From Oceanobacillus polygoni (GTDB lineage Bacteria > Bacillota > Bacilli > Bacillales > Amphibacillaceae): DNA of 64,000 nucleotides. The DNA lies in NCBI RefSeq assembly GCF_008304605.1, contig NZ_PIJY01000014.1:1-64000 (forward strand). The letters are read 5' to 3'. The notes beneath the pieces are model-generated. The model did no database searches and had not been told where the DNA came from. It saw only the letters and a list, made by a program, of their open reading frames with translations. How positions within the stretch are numbered: position 1 is the first letter of the stretch; the number at the start of each line of letters is the position of its first letter. A program made the translations under genes and the position numbers. Shown here piece after piece: positions 1-8,212 of the stretch.

Positions 1-6
1 CCAACG

Positions 7-51
7 AAAAATGGTTCCAATCATCAAAAACCGATGATTGGAACCATTTTT
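7..51. terminator. Perfect 19-bp hairpin, probable terminator
   Basis: Arms at 7-25 and 33-51 are perfectly complementary around a 7-nt loop. The arms end in runs of A and T, so the hairpin could stop transcription in both directions. It lies downstream of the TetR gene, which is read leftwards, and beside whatever gene lies left of the window. Confidence 0.8.
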
Positions 52-111
52 CAGTTCATTTGGCTAGTTATGTCCCAGCCCCATTTTATTCCCATCTACC
101 TTATAATTTTC

Positions 112-702
112 TCACTTCAAAATTCCGTGTAATACCATCTCCATTGCTACATCCAATACATCCTTAGGGACCTCTTCATCTTCCAAATAAATCCATCTCA
201 TCCCGAGAAACTGACCGATGCCCATTAAACTATAAGCCAACGCTTCGTGATTTAGTAACTTAAATTCACCTGTTTTATCAGCTTCTTTTAAAGCTCTAAT
301 ATAACCAGTTGCTAATTTATCGTAGTACCAGCGGTATAAATCTTTATCAACAATGACTGTCTGCAAAACAATGCTGTATAAGTTTCGGTTGTCATTTACC
401 CACTCAAAAAATGCCTCAAAACCTCTCCGATGCACATGGACCTGAGGCGATTTTTCAATTGCCTGTTTAATAAAAAGGCGCATATCCCGACTCATTTGCT
501 TAACTAATTCATCATAAATGGCCTTTTTTGAAGGGAAATACTTATAGAACGTTCCTTGCGCAACATTCGATTCTTGGGTAATTTCGACAATTGACGCTTC
601 AAAATACCCCTTCGTACCAAAAATCTTTTCAGCTGCTTTTAATAGTTTTCTTCGCGTGTTTAGCCCCTTTTTCGTTAATTTTTTTTCAGTTTTTAGTGAC
701 AC
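112..702 (-). CDS. TetR/AcrR family transcriptional regulator
   Basis: This is a DNA-binding repressor of about 196 residues, the usual TetR size. The N-terminal helix-turn-helix (about residues 15-60) carries the family signature around GTFYKYFPSKKAI, followed by an all-helical ligand-binding domain. The longest frame starts with GTG at 711, but AGAGGTGA sits correctly spaced before the GTG at 702, so I prefer 702. It diverges from the DUF485/symporter/acyl-CoA ligase genes. Regulators of this kind beside fatty-acyl-CoA ligases often sense acyl-CoA or a related carboxylate, so control of those neighbours is a reasonable inference. A decayed homologue lies at 911-1115. The ligand is unknown. 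Confidence 0.85.
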   Translation of the reverse strand: MSLKTEKKLTKKGLNTRRKLLKAAEKIFGTKGYFEASIVEITQESNVAQGTFYKYFPSKKAIYDELVKQMSRDMRLFIKQAIEKSPQVHVHRRGFEAFFEWVNDNRNLYSIVLQTVIVDKDLYRWYYDKLATGYIRALKEADKTGEFKLLNHEALAYSLMGIGQFLGMRWIYLEDEEVPKDVLDVAMEMVLHGILK

Positions 703-769
703 GTAAATCACCTCTCTTTTTTGTTAGTTTATCTTCATCCATATATGACACGTAAATTATCTCTCATTT
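697..769. repeat. 24-bp direct repeat spanning the tetR start
   Basis: Copies at 697-720 and 746-769 match at 21 of 24 positions and share the core TGACACGTAAAT. The first copy covers the ribosome binding site and start codon of the TetR gene. The second lies 49 bp further upstream. It may be a small tandem duplication or a pair of TetR half-sites; the sequence alone does not decide. Confidence 0.5.
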
Positions 770-812
770 TAAGGTAGGATCTGATCTTTGTAAATATACT
801 GAAAAAACCATC

Positions 813-841
813 TTGAAAATTTTTAAAAAATTTAGTATAAT
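813..841 (+). promoter_or_regulatory. Sigma-A promoter
   Basis: TTGAAA at 813-818 and a perfect TATAAT at 836-841 are separated by 17 bp. The promoter precedes the tetR remnant and then the DUF485/symporter pair, so it probably transcribes both. Confidence 0.65.
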
Positions 842-910
842 CAAAAATAGAAAAGTGAATCACCTGTCATAATTAGCGAGAAGCAAAAATTAGTTAACAA
901 AGAAAGGGGT

Positions 911-1115
911 GATGACAAGACAAAATTATTGGACATAGATAGTAGAGGAGATTTTTTAGGGAAAGATTATTTTGACATGTCCATCGTTAAAATATGTTGA
1001 AGGTAGGTGCGGCGTAAGGAACATTTTGGAACTATTTCCCAACAAAAAGGCGATTAATGATGAACGGCTTTATCAATTGAGTTCTAGGCTCCGGCATTTT
1101 ATGAAACTGACGTGA
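911..1115 (+). pseudogene. Decayed TetR-family regulator
   Basis: No open frame survives, but translating in pieces gives a TetR N-terminus. The fragments KLL, GKDYFDMSIVKI, GTFWNYFPT and KAINDERLYQL line up in order with the HTH of the intact TetR at 112-702. At least two single-base losses in homopolymers are needed, near 951-957 (a T run) and 1033-1037 (an A run). The stop TAA at 1015-1017 replaces the Gln expected just before GTF. The C-terminal domain cannot be recognised. It sits between a good promoter and the DUF485 gene, so it was probably the first gene of that operon. The call rests on hand translation and comparison with the neighbouring gene. Confidence 0.6.
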
Positions 1116-1217
1116 AAGAATATCAGGGGCTTAAAGAAAAGCAAAAGCCGGCAACCTCACGTGTTTTGACTGGATGATCCGGCACAGATACAAAATACAA
1201 AGGGAGTTGAATCTGAT

Positions 1218-1586
1218 TTGAAAGAACAAGAATTTGTCATGACGGACGAGCCCTGTGAAACGATTGACATCAAAAAGCTGCAAAAGCTGGATAGGGAAAC
1301 AAGGTATATTGTTAGTTCCGAGTTTCGAACCGGATTATCTTTGACCATTATTTATTTTATTTTTATTATTTCGGTTCCGGTAATGAACTGGTATAAACCG
1401 GATTGGGCATTTACCAAACTGTTCGGTGGAATGTCCGCCAGCTGGTTTTTAACATCAATAGTCGCCATGGTCATGGCCTTTGTCATTGCTTATGTGCATA
1501 CCAGGCTCTATGAGAGATGGGAAAAGAAAGTTAAAGCACTCACACCTTCAGCCGGAAATGAAGAAGAGAAGGAGACTATTGTATGA
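1218..1586 (+). CDS. DUF485 small membrane protein
   Basis: This 122-residue protein has two hydrophobic segments (about residues 40-60 and 72-93) and the layout of DUF485 proteins. DUF485 proteins are typically encoded directly before sodium:solute symporters of the acetate permease type, and that holds here: its stop overlaps the ATG of the symporter. The TTG start at 1218 is chosen because AGGGAG lies about 10 bp upstream; an ATG at 1239 is the alternative. It probably acts as an accessory subunit in the membrane, but its exact role is not established for the family. Confidence 0.8.
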   Translation: MKEQEFVMTDEPCETIDIKKLQKLDRETRYIVSSEFRTGLSLTIIYFIFIISVPVMNWYKPDWAFTKLFGGMSASWFLTSIVAMVMAFVIAYVHTRLYERWEKKVKALTPSAGNEEEKETIV

Positions 1587-3148
1587 TGGAAATCTTGCTG
1601 GACCCAAAATATCTTTTTACCATTATTCTGCTAGGAACTATTGTCTATATTACCTATTTATCAAAAAGGAATGATAATTCAAGCGACTTTTTCGTTGGCG
1701 GCCGTGTATTCGGGTGGTTTACAAATGGTTCAGCAATTGCTGGAGACTACTTGAGCGCTGCCACATTTCTCGGACTCGCAGGTCTTACCTTCTCCATTGG
1801 TTATGACGGAGCCTTTTACACATTTAGCTTTTCAATCGGGTTAACCCTCTTAGCATTATTTGTTGCCGGTCCATTGCGCCGTTTGGGAGCGTATACCGTA
1901 GCCGATTTTGTCGCGTATCGTTTTCACAGCAAACGAGCCCGGATTATTGCAGTAGTCGTTGTTTTGGCTATTTCCGGTTTTTATGCAGCACCGCAGCTGC
2001 TTGGGGCTGCATCCATTTTAAGCATGTTTTTCGGGACTTCTTATGAATTTGGAATTATTTTCACAACGGTTGTCATGATATTCTATGTCGGGGTCGGCGG
2101 AATGAAAGGAACAACATTAAATCAGGCATTGGAGCTTTGGATCCGATTAGGTGCTTTTATTGTTATGGTTGCGGCCGCCATTTATGGTGGTTTCCATTAC
2201 CAGCAAATTCTAGCGACCATTAGTGAATTCAGCGGAACCATCATCAACACAGGAGCCTTTACAGAAGACGGAAAGGATATTGTTTTTAACGGAGCAACAT
2301 GGTACCAAACTGGAGCATTTAACCCAAACTTTTGGCATAGCCTGTCCATGGTAATTGGGCTTGCGCTGGGAGTAATTGGATTGCCTCATATTTTATTGCG
2401 TTTTTACACAAATCCAAATGCCAAAGCCGCGCGTAAGTCTGCAGTTATGTCGATTGGTATCGCCAGCTTATTCTTTGGACTTGCCGTATACCTAGGTGTT
2501 GTCGGCCGGGCAATCTTCTTGGAAGGGAATGCAAGTTCGGAGGTTATGAATAACTTGGTTACCGGTGGCGATAACATGGTAATTCCGTCCATTGCAACGG
2601 CGCTTGGAGGCCAATGGCTTCTGGGATTCGTTATTGCGGGCGCATTTGCGGCAATTTTCTCCAACTTGTCAGGACTGTTTATTGCCAGTTCGGGAGCGAT
2701 CGCTCATGACATATATGCAAAGTTTTCAAAGAAAGAATTAACTGAAAAACAACGTGTTCGTGCCGCAAAATGGGCAATTGTATTTCTCGGAGTACTTTAC
2801 GGAATCCTTGGTATTTTGGTTAAAGAAGCGTCTATTGGCCACCTAGTTGCTCTTGCTTTTACCGTCGGGGCAAGCACATTTGCACCTATTTTTATACTTG
2901 GCATATGGTGGCGGGGGATCACGGAAAAAGGAGCAATCGCAGGTCTAGTTATGGGACTTTTAGCTTCCATGTTCATGATCTTTTTTTCATCCGTTCTACC
3001 GGAAGCGTTGCAATTTAGAGTTCCTGGCATCATTACGGTCCCTATCGGCTTCTTATCCGTTATTATCGTATCAAAACTGGATGGAAAAGTGCCGGCAGAT
3101 GTAAACTCGTTCATGCGGAAGGTTCATTCGAAAGAAGATGCCGCATAG
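1583..3148 (+). CDS. Sodium:solute symporter, ActP-like
   Basis: This 521-residue protein of about 13 membrane helices belongs to the solute:sodium symporter family. The N-terminus contains a SSDFFVGGR-type segment followed by GNSAIAGDYLSAATFLG-like sequence, here TNGSAIAGDYLSAATFLG, typical of the acetate/pyruvate branch. It overlaps the DUF485 gene by four bases and is followed at 100 bp by an acyl-CoA ligase, a pairing that suggests uptake of a short or medium-chain carboxylate and its activation to a CoA thioester. The exact substrate cannot be read from the sequence. Confidence 0.85.
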   Translation: MMEILLDPKYLFTIILLGTIVYITYLSKRNDNSSDFFVGGRVFGWFTNGSAIAGDYLSAATFLGLAGLTFSIGYDGAFYTFSFSIGLTLLALFVAGPLRRLGAYTVADFVAYRFHSKRARIIAVVVVLAISGFYAAPQLLGAASILSMFFGTSYEFGIIFTTVVMIFYVGVGGMKGTTLNQALELWIRLGAFIVMVAAAIYGGFHYQQILATISEFSGTIINTGAFTEDGKDIVFNGATWYQTGAFNPNFWHSLSMVIGLALGVIGLPHILLRFYTNPNAKAARKSAVMSIGIASLFFGLAVYLGVVGRAIFLEGNASSEVMNNLVTGGDNMVIPSIATALGGQWLLGFVIAGAFAAIFSNLSGLFIASSGAIAHDIYAKFSKKELTEKQRVRAAKWAIVFLGVLYGILGILVKEASIGHLVALAFTVGASTFAPIFILGIWWRGITEKGAIAGLVMGLLASMFMIFFSSVLPEALQFRVPGIITVPIGFLSVIIVSKLDGKVPADVNSFMRKVHSKEDAA

Positions 3149-3249
3149 TGGTTATCGGTTATTTTTGGACAAGTCAAAAGTAGAGGATACTTTTTAGACA
3201 ATACAATATAATGTGATATATTTCAAAGTTAGTTACTGGAGGGGTTAAC

Positions 3250-4839
3250 GTGTACGTACCACTATTATTGACGGATTTTTTAGATCGAGCTGTTAAGCTA
3301 TATGGCGAAAAGACAGCAGTCATTGATGACGAAAAGGTTGTCACCTATTTCGAACTGAATGAAAGAGTGAACAGGCTTTCCCATGGACTGCAAGAACTAG
3401 GGGTTGAAAAAGGTGACAAAGTTGCTATCTTGGCACCGAATACATTAGAAATGTTAGAAGGATTCTACGGAGCATTTCAATTGGGAGCCGTTACCGTCCC
3501 GCTAAATATTCGGTTAAAGCCGAATGATTATTTGTTTATTTTAAATCATAGTGAAACCAAAGTGTTATTAGTGGACCATGAATTATACGGTCTTATCGAC
3601 CCGGTCCGAGATCAGTTAAATGTTGAACAGATCATTGTTCACGGGGGCAGCAAAATCGAACTTGAAGAAAACGATCTTAATTACGAAGTATGGCTGGACC
3701 GATTTTCGGTAAAGCCGTTTGACCGTGCAGAAATGGATGAAAAAGATATTGCCAGTCTGCTTTACACAAGTGGCACAACAGGAGATCCGAAAGGCGTTAT
3801 GCTCACTCACCGAAACAATTATCTGCAAGCCCTTCAAGTGATGCATCATTTACGTGTAAGTGATCAAGACGTAGTGCTTCATGTTTTGCCTATGTTTCAC
3901 GTCAATGGATGGGGCTCGATATTTTATTATACAGGCAACGGTTCAACCCAGGTCATGTTAAGAAAAACCCGGCCGAATATTATTTTCGAGAAGTTGCAAA
4001 AGCATGACGTGACGATTATGCACATGGCCCCTACCGTGCTGAATTCTCTGCTCCAATATTATGATGAAAGTAAACTGAACCTAAATCAAAATGTAAGGGT
4101 TATCATTGGTGGTTCCGCACCACCCGTTACGTTTGTAGCTAAAGTGGAGGAAGAATTAGGCTGGGAATTTATACAAATCTATGGAATGACAGAAACGTCC
4201 CCGCTTACCTTAACATCGCTTATTCGCGCCCAACATGTGGATGAGCCAAAAGAAGTTCAGTACCGGATGAAATCAAAGGCAGGCTATCAAATGTTCCTAA
4301 CTGACGTGAAAGTAGTCAATGAAGAAGGGGAAGAGGTTGCGCCTAATAGTCAGGAAATTGGTGAGCTTGTAATTCGGAGCAATGGTGTGATGGAAGGCTA
4401 TTGGAAAAATGAAAAGGCGACAAATGAAGTTATCAGGAATGGCTGGTTTCATACTGGAGATATGGGAGTTGTCGACCAAGACGGAAATATCGAAATTGTC
4501 GACAGGAAAAAGGATGTTATTATTAGCGGCGGAGAAAATATTTCATCCATTGAGGTGGAAAATATCTTGTACGAACATTCAGCGGTAATAGAAGCGGCTG
4601 CGATTTCCATCCCTCACGAAAAATGGGGAGAGACCCCACATGCCGTTGTGGTTGTCCGAGATAATGAAACGGTAACGGAAGAAGAAATCATTGCTTTTGC
4701 AAGAGAACGGCTCGCTCACTATAAAGCTCCAACATCTGTTAGCTTTGTAAAAGAACTGCCTAAAACAGGTTCGGGCAAAATACAAAAGGCATATTTGCGA
4801 AATGAATTTTGGAAAAACAGGGATAGAATGGTTAATTAA
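3250..4839 (+). CDS. AMP-forming acyl-CoA ligase
   Basis: This 529-residue enzyme of the ANL adenylating superfamily activates a carboxylic acid with ATP and joins it to CoA. The P-loop YTSGTTGDPKGVMLTH lies near residue 170. The YGMTE motif near 316, the WFHTGDMG motif near 400 and the C-terminal TGSGKIQKAYLR hinge lysine region near 510 are all present, so it should be active. The GTG start at 3250 follows a GGAGGGG box. A TATAAT at 3207-3212 may give it its own promoter within the 100-bp gap after the symporter. Length and motifs fit medium or long-chain fatty-acyl-CoA ligases. The neighbouring symporter and TetR gene probably belong to the same pathway. Confidence 0.88.
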   Translation: MYVPLLLTDFLDRAVKLYGEKTAVIDDEKVVTYFELNERVNRLSHGLQELGVEKGDKVAILAPNTLEMLEGFYGAFQLGAVTVPLNIRLKPNDYLFILNHSETKVLLVDHELYGLIDPVRDQLNVEQIIVHGGSKIELEENDLNYEVWLDRFSVKPFDRAEMDEKDIASLLYTSGTTGDPKGVMLTHRNNYLQALQVMHHLRVSDQDVVLHVLPMFHVNGWGSIFYYTGNGSTQVMLRKTRPNIIFEKLQKHDVTIMHMAPTVLNSLLQYYDESKLNLNQNVRVIIGGSAPPVTFVAKVEEELGWEFIQIYGMTETSPLTLTSLIRAQHVDEPKEVQYRMKSKAGYQMFLTDVKVVNEEGEEVAPNSQEIGELVIRSNGVMEGYWKNEKATNEVIRNGWFHTGDMGVVDQDGNIEIVDRKKDVIISGGENISSIEVENILYEHSAVIEAAAISIPHEKWGETPHAVVVVRDNETVTEEEIIAFARERLAHYKAPTSVSFVKELPKTGSGKIQKAYLRNEFWKNRDRMVN

Positions 4840-4888
4840 GAAGATAAGTGGAGTAATGGTTTCAATTACATCGCTTCAAACCTATTAA

Positions 4889-4922
4889 AAAAGGCACCTT
4901 GTGGATGCCTTTTCTTTTTTTT
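4889..4922. terminator. Bidirectional rho-independent terminator
   Basis: AAAGGCA at 4890-4896 pairs with TGCCTTT at 4906-4912 and is followed by a T-rich run. A run of A on the left gives a U tract on the other strand, so it can end both the acyl-CoA ligase and the converging pbuE transcript. Confidence 0.8.
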
Positions 4923-4973
4923 GTAGCAATTATCATTTAGAGATTTTTCTGCCACACGTTGCTAAATTTCAAT

Positions 4974-6170
4974 CTAATCCTGTAACTGAGCTCCTGCAGC
5001 AGTCGTAGCCATTCTTGTTTCTTTTACTTTTATCTGTCTTGTTATCGAGAGAACTGCGAACAATAGTGCGATGACAACTAGTGCACTTCCGAAAAAGGCG
5101 GCATTAGAAACTGTACCTGTTTGATTTAACACGAGCCCACCAGATGCGGATCCTATAGAAATACCTATTTGCAATGCTGAATTATTGAAGCTTTGCTGAA
5201 TGTCCGATGTTTCTGGATCGGTTTCAATCAAGTAGCTTTGTTGTGGCGGAGATAGACTCCAGCTTAATGCTCCCCAAATCATCATTACTGGTATGAATAG
5301 AATAAGAGAGAATGTAGTGAATGGTAATAAGAATAGCATAGCAGCAAATGCAGTGATTACGAGAATAATACTTTTCTTTGCACCAATCGAATCTGATAGA
5401 AATCCTCCGAATGCTCCACCGCTTACTGCAGCAATTCCAAATAATAGATAACAAATACTTACCCAATAGGAATTCATATTAAGTTCTGTTTCTAAAAATG
5501 GAGTGAAGTACGCATACAGCGTATAATGTCCTGCTAACATAAATACCGTTGCAAGATGTGCACTTCCTATTTTTAAGCTGGCCACAGCCTTTAATTGTTG
5601 TGACAATGGAACTGTTTTCCCTCCAGGAATTCGTTCTAAAAAGATGGAAATAAGCACAAAGGAAATGACAGATAAAATAGCAATGCCTAAGAAGATCACA
5701 CGCCAGCCAAAGTTATCGGAAATAAGAATTCCTAGTGGTACTCCCATAACAAGGGATGAACTAATCCCCATATAAATAAGACCGAGAGCTTTTGCTCGAT
5801 GAGCCGGTGCGACAATCTTTGCAGCTATCGTTAACGATAATACAACAATCAGTGCTGTACTCATTGCGCTTAACACCCTTGCAATCATGATAAATGTAAA
5901 ATCTGGACTGAAATAAGTCATGATATTACTAATGAAAAATACACTCAAGGAACCGAGATATAATTTTTTACGCTCCAATTTACTCGTTAGTACAAGTAAT
6001 ACTGGACCGGAAACTGCGTAAATAAGTGCGAAAACGGTAATAAGTTGTCCAGCAGAGCTTAATGAAATATTTAAATCCGCTGCGATAGTTGGGAGTATTC
6101 CACCAACGATTAATTCAACAAGTCCAACTGCAACAGTGGATAATGCTAATATAAAAACTTTCAAATTCAT
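4974..6170 (-). CDS. pbuE: Purine base efflux MFS transporter PbuE
   Basis: This 398-residue protein has 12 predicted membrane helices and belongs to the DHA1 drug:proton antiporter group of the major facilitator superfamily. Its length and its leader identify it as PbuE: the mRNA leader carries an adenine-type purine riboswitch that overlaps a terminator, the arrangement known for pbuE (ydhL) in Bacillus subtilis. The known role is export of adenine, hypoxanthine and purine analogues when adenine is in excess. GAAGGGAAG lies upstream of the ATG at 6170. The gene stands alone and converges on the acyl-CoA ligase. The naming relies strongly on the riboswitch, since DHA1 proteins are hard to tell apart by sequence alone. 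Confidence 0.85.
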   Translation of the reverse strand: MNLKVFILALSTVAVGLVELIVGGILPTIAADLNISLSSAGQLITVFALIYAVSGPVLLVLTSKLERKKLYLGSLSVFFISNIMTYFSPDFTFIMIARVLSAMSTALIVVLSLTIAAKIVAPAHRAKALGLIYMGISSSLVMGVPLGILISDNFGWRVIFLGIAILSVISFVLISIFLERIPGGKTVPLSQQLKAVASLKIGSAHLATVFMLAGHYTLYAYFTPFLETELNMNSYWVSICYLLFGIAAVSGGAFGGFLSDSIGAKKSIILVITAFAAMLFLLPFTTFSLILFIPVMMIWGALSWSLSPPQQSYLIETDPETSDIQQSFNNSALQIGISIGSASGGLVLNQTGTVSNAAFFGSALVVIALLFAVLSITRQIKVKETRMATTAAGAQLQD

Positions 6171-6210
6171 ATCCCGTTACTTCCCTTCTTATAAAATCCT
6201 ACTAGAAAAC

Positions 6211-6263
6211 AAAAAAATCCTGATTACAAAAAATGATCAATTCATTTTCTGTAATCAGGATTT
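6211..6263 (-). terminator. Riboswitch expression-platform terminator
   Basis: On the minus strand AATCCTGATTACA pairs with TGTAATCAGGATT and is followed by seven T. The 5' arm is the 3' side of the aptamer (P3, J3/1 and P1), so ligand-bound aptamer and terminator exclude each other. Adenine binding should therefore switch pbuE on. Confidence 0.85.
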
Positions 6264-6311
6264 TATGGTTCCTGGTAGAGACCCTCAAGCCATATTCTTG
6301 AGGTTATACAG
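6249..6311 (-). promoter_or_regulatory. Adenine riboswitch aptamer
   Basis: Read on the minus strand, the element has the purine aptamer layout. P1 is CTGTA/TACAG, P2 is CCTCAAG/CTTGAGG with loop AATATGG, J2/3 is GTCTCTACC, and P3 is followed by J3/1 GATTA. The base after GA in J3/1, equivalent to position 74, is T rather than C, and this is the base that makes the class adenine-specific. The 3' strand of the aptamer also forms the 5' arm of the downstream terminator. Confidence 0.92.
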
Positions 6312-6342
6312 TTGATATTTATTTTTGATGAACACTTTGAAT

Positions 6343-6371
6343 AGTTTACTAGGTATTCTATTCGTTTTCAA
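6343..6371 (-). promoter_or_regulatory. Probable pbuE promoter
   Basis: On the minus strand TTGAAA (6366-6371) and TAAACT (6343-6348) are 17 bp apart. Transcription would start about 25 bp before the riboswitch aptamer. Confidence 0.45.
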
Positions 6372-6477
6372 GTGTAAGATTTTTCTAGTTGATAAGGTAT
6401 TATAGGCGATATTAAGCTACAAGTAAGCATGGTAAATATCAGGATATCTGTTATATTTCATTCCTCTACTAGTTTGC

Positions 6478-6489
6478 GCAATCGATTGC
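6478..6489. promoter_or_regulatory. LacI/CcpA-type palindrome
   Basis: GCAATCGATTGC is a perfect 12-bp palindrome with the central CG typical of LacI-family operators. It lies in the divergent region between pbuE and the sugar transporter. No LacI gene is adjacent, so the binding protein is unknown. Confidence 0.4.
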
Positions 6490-6618
6490 ACTTATTTAAA
6501 AAATAATATATAATAATATCAAAATATTAGATTAACCACGTATCTAGAATTAGCTTACATAAATTGTCTATAGGAATGTAACCTGCCTTTATAACCATCG
6601 TCATTATTATGTACTTCA

Positions 6619-6634
6619 ATGCAAACGATTGCAT
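6619..6634. promoter_or_regulatory. cre site (CcpA)
   Basis: ATGCAAACGATTGCAT fits the consensus ATGNAANCGNWNNCA at every position and has perfect 6-bp arms. It should bind CcpA, or a local LacI-family repressor, upstream of the sugar transporter and glucosidase genes. Confidence 0.65.
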
Positions 6635-6666
6635 ATAGTTTGCGAACTACTAAGGGTGTTAAAACA

Positions 6667-6720
6667 TTGCATTCTAGTTTAAAAACCATTTATTTATAGA
6701 CGGAAAGTAAAACGCTTTCT
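6667..6720 (+). promoter_or_regulatory. Probable promoter with downstream cre-like palindrome
   Basis: TTGCAT (6667-6672) and TATTTA (6691-6696) are 18 bp apart. Directly downstream, GAAAGTAAAACGCTTTC forms an imperfect cre-like palindrome at about 6702-6718, well placed for glucose repression of the sugar MFS gene. Confidence 0.4.
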
Positions 6721-6816
6721 CCTTGTGTAGGTGCAGTTATGACTATCACCGAATCAGGCATGGAGATAGCCGAGTCTAGGATTCTACTATTATATAAGTC
6801 ACAGGAGGTAAAAGTT

Positions 6817-8181
6817 ATGCATGAAGCAAAATCGGTTGACAATAATGTACATGCGCCTAAACAATCGCTACCTAATTTACCAATTAGCACGATATGGATG
6901 ATTAGCTTCGGGTTTTTGGGTGTACAAATGGCATTTTCATTGCAAAGTTCAAATATGGGGCGAATCTTCCAGACGCTTGGCGCTGACCCAACTCAATTAG
7001 GATTTTTCTTTATTCTGCCACCACTCGCTGGTTTAGTTGTCCAGCCCCTCGTGGGGTATCTATCTGATCGCACATGGATTCCAAAACTGGGCCGTCGTAT
7101 CCCATATCTAATTGTTGGTACCATAGTGGCAGCAATTGTTATGATACTACTCCCGAATGCCGGTAGTTTTGGCTTTGGGTTTGGTTCCTTGATGGCACTG
7201 ACCTTTGGTGCAGTTGCTATTCTCTTTATGGATCTATCATCTAATGTTGCGATGCAGCCTTTTAAAATGATGGTTGGTGACATGGTTAACGAAAAACAAA
7301 AAGGGTTTGCCTATTCCATTCAAAGTTTTCTATCAAACAGTGGTGCTGTATTAGCTAGTATTTTCCCTTTTATTTTAACGATCATGGGTGTTGCTAACAG
7401 TGCTCCAAAAGGGGTTGTACCACCGTCTGTTGTTATTTCTTTTTATGTAGGGGCAATCATCCTGATTATTTGTAGTGTGTTTACAATACTTAAGGTTAAA
7501 GAATATTCGCCATCTGAATATGCGGCATATCACGGCATTACAGAAGAGTCGAATAAAGAGAAAGTAGGCATGCTGAAATTGCTTCGTAACGCGCCAAAAG
7601 TATTTTGGACGATTACGGTTGTGCAATTCTTCTGCTGGATGGGCTTCCAATATTTATGGACATATGGTACAGGAGCAATTTCCGCAAATGTTTGGAATAC
7701 GTCTGATCCAACTACAACTGCTTACCAGAGTGCTGGTAACTGGTTTGGTGTGCTATCGGCTGTACAAGCAATTGCTGCAGTACTGTGGTCACTTGTCTTG
7801 TCTCGAGTACAGAGTGATAAGCGTAAACCAGCATATGCACTTAGTCTAGTTCTTGGAGGTATCGGCTTTAGCTCCGTGTTCTTTATTCATAATCAATGGT
7901 TACTAATTGTTTCATTTGCCTTAATTGGTATAGCTTGGGCGGCGATGATGACGTTTCCTTTTACTATACTTACGAATGCTTTATCAGGCGAAAAAATGGG
8001 AACCTATCTTGGACTATTTAATGGCAGTATCTGTTTACCGCAAATAATTGCTTCTTGTTTAAGTTTTATTTTATTCCCAGCAATCGGATCATCCATGCCT
8101 GCAATGATTTTAATTTCAGGTATTCTACTTATCATTGGTGCACTATCCGTTTCCATAATTAAAGAAACAAGTGCTAGTTAA
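6817..8181 (+). CDS. Sugar MFS transporter, SLC45/GPH-like
   Basis: This is a 454-residue, 12-helix symporter of the SLC45/glycoside-pentoside-hexuronide kind. The first loop carries DRTWIPKLGRRIPY, which resembles the DR-x(n)-GRR-x-P signature of maltose and sucrose carriers. The frame is open from 6739, but ACAGGAGG lies just before the ATG at 6817, so I take that start. It lies 31 bp before an oligo-1,6-glucosidase gene and is preceded by cre sites. Import of an alpha-glucoside such as maltose, isomaltose or sucrose, with hydrolysis inside the cell, is the natural reading. The exact sugar is inferred from the neighbour. Confidence 0.8.
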   Translation: MHEAKSVDNNVHAPKQSLPNLPISTIWMISFGFLGVQMAFSLQSSNMGRIFQTLGADPTQLGFFFILPPLAGLVVQPLVGYLSDRTWIPKLGRRIPYLIVGTIVAAIVMILLPNAGSFGFGFGSLMALTFGAVAILFMDLSSNVAMQPFKMMVGDMVNEKQKGFAYSIQSFLSNSGAVLASIFPFILTIMGVANSAPKGVVPPSVVISFYVGAIILIICSVFTILKVKEYSPSEYAAYHGITEESNKEKVGMLKLLRNAPKVFWTITVVQFFCWMGFQYLWTYGTGAISANVWNTSDPTTTAYQSAGNWFGVLSAVQAIAAVLWSLVLSRVQSDKRKPAYALSLVLGGIGFSSVFFIHNQWLLIVSFALIGIAWAAMMTFPFTILTNALSGEKMGTYLGLFNGSICLPQIIASCLSFILFPAIGSSMPAMILISGILLIIGALSVSIIKETSAS

Positions 8182-8212
8182 AACTGTTCATGAACTACAG
8201 GGAGGAATATAA

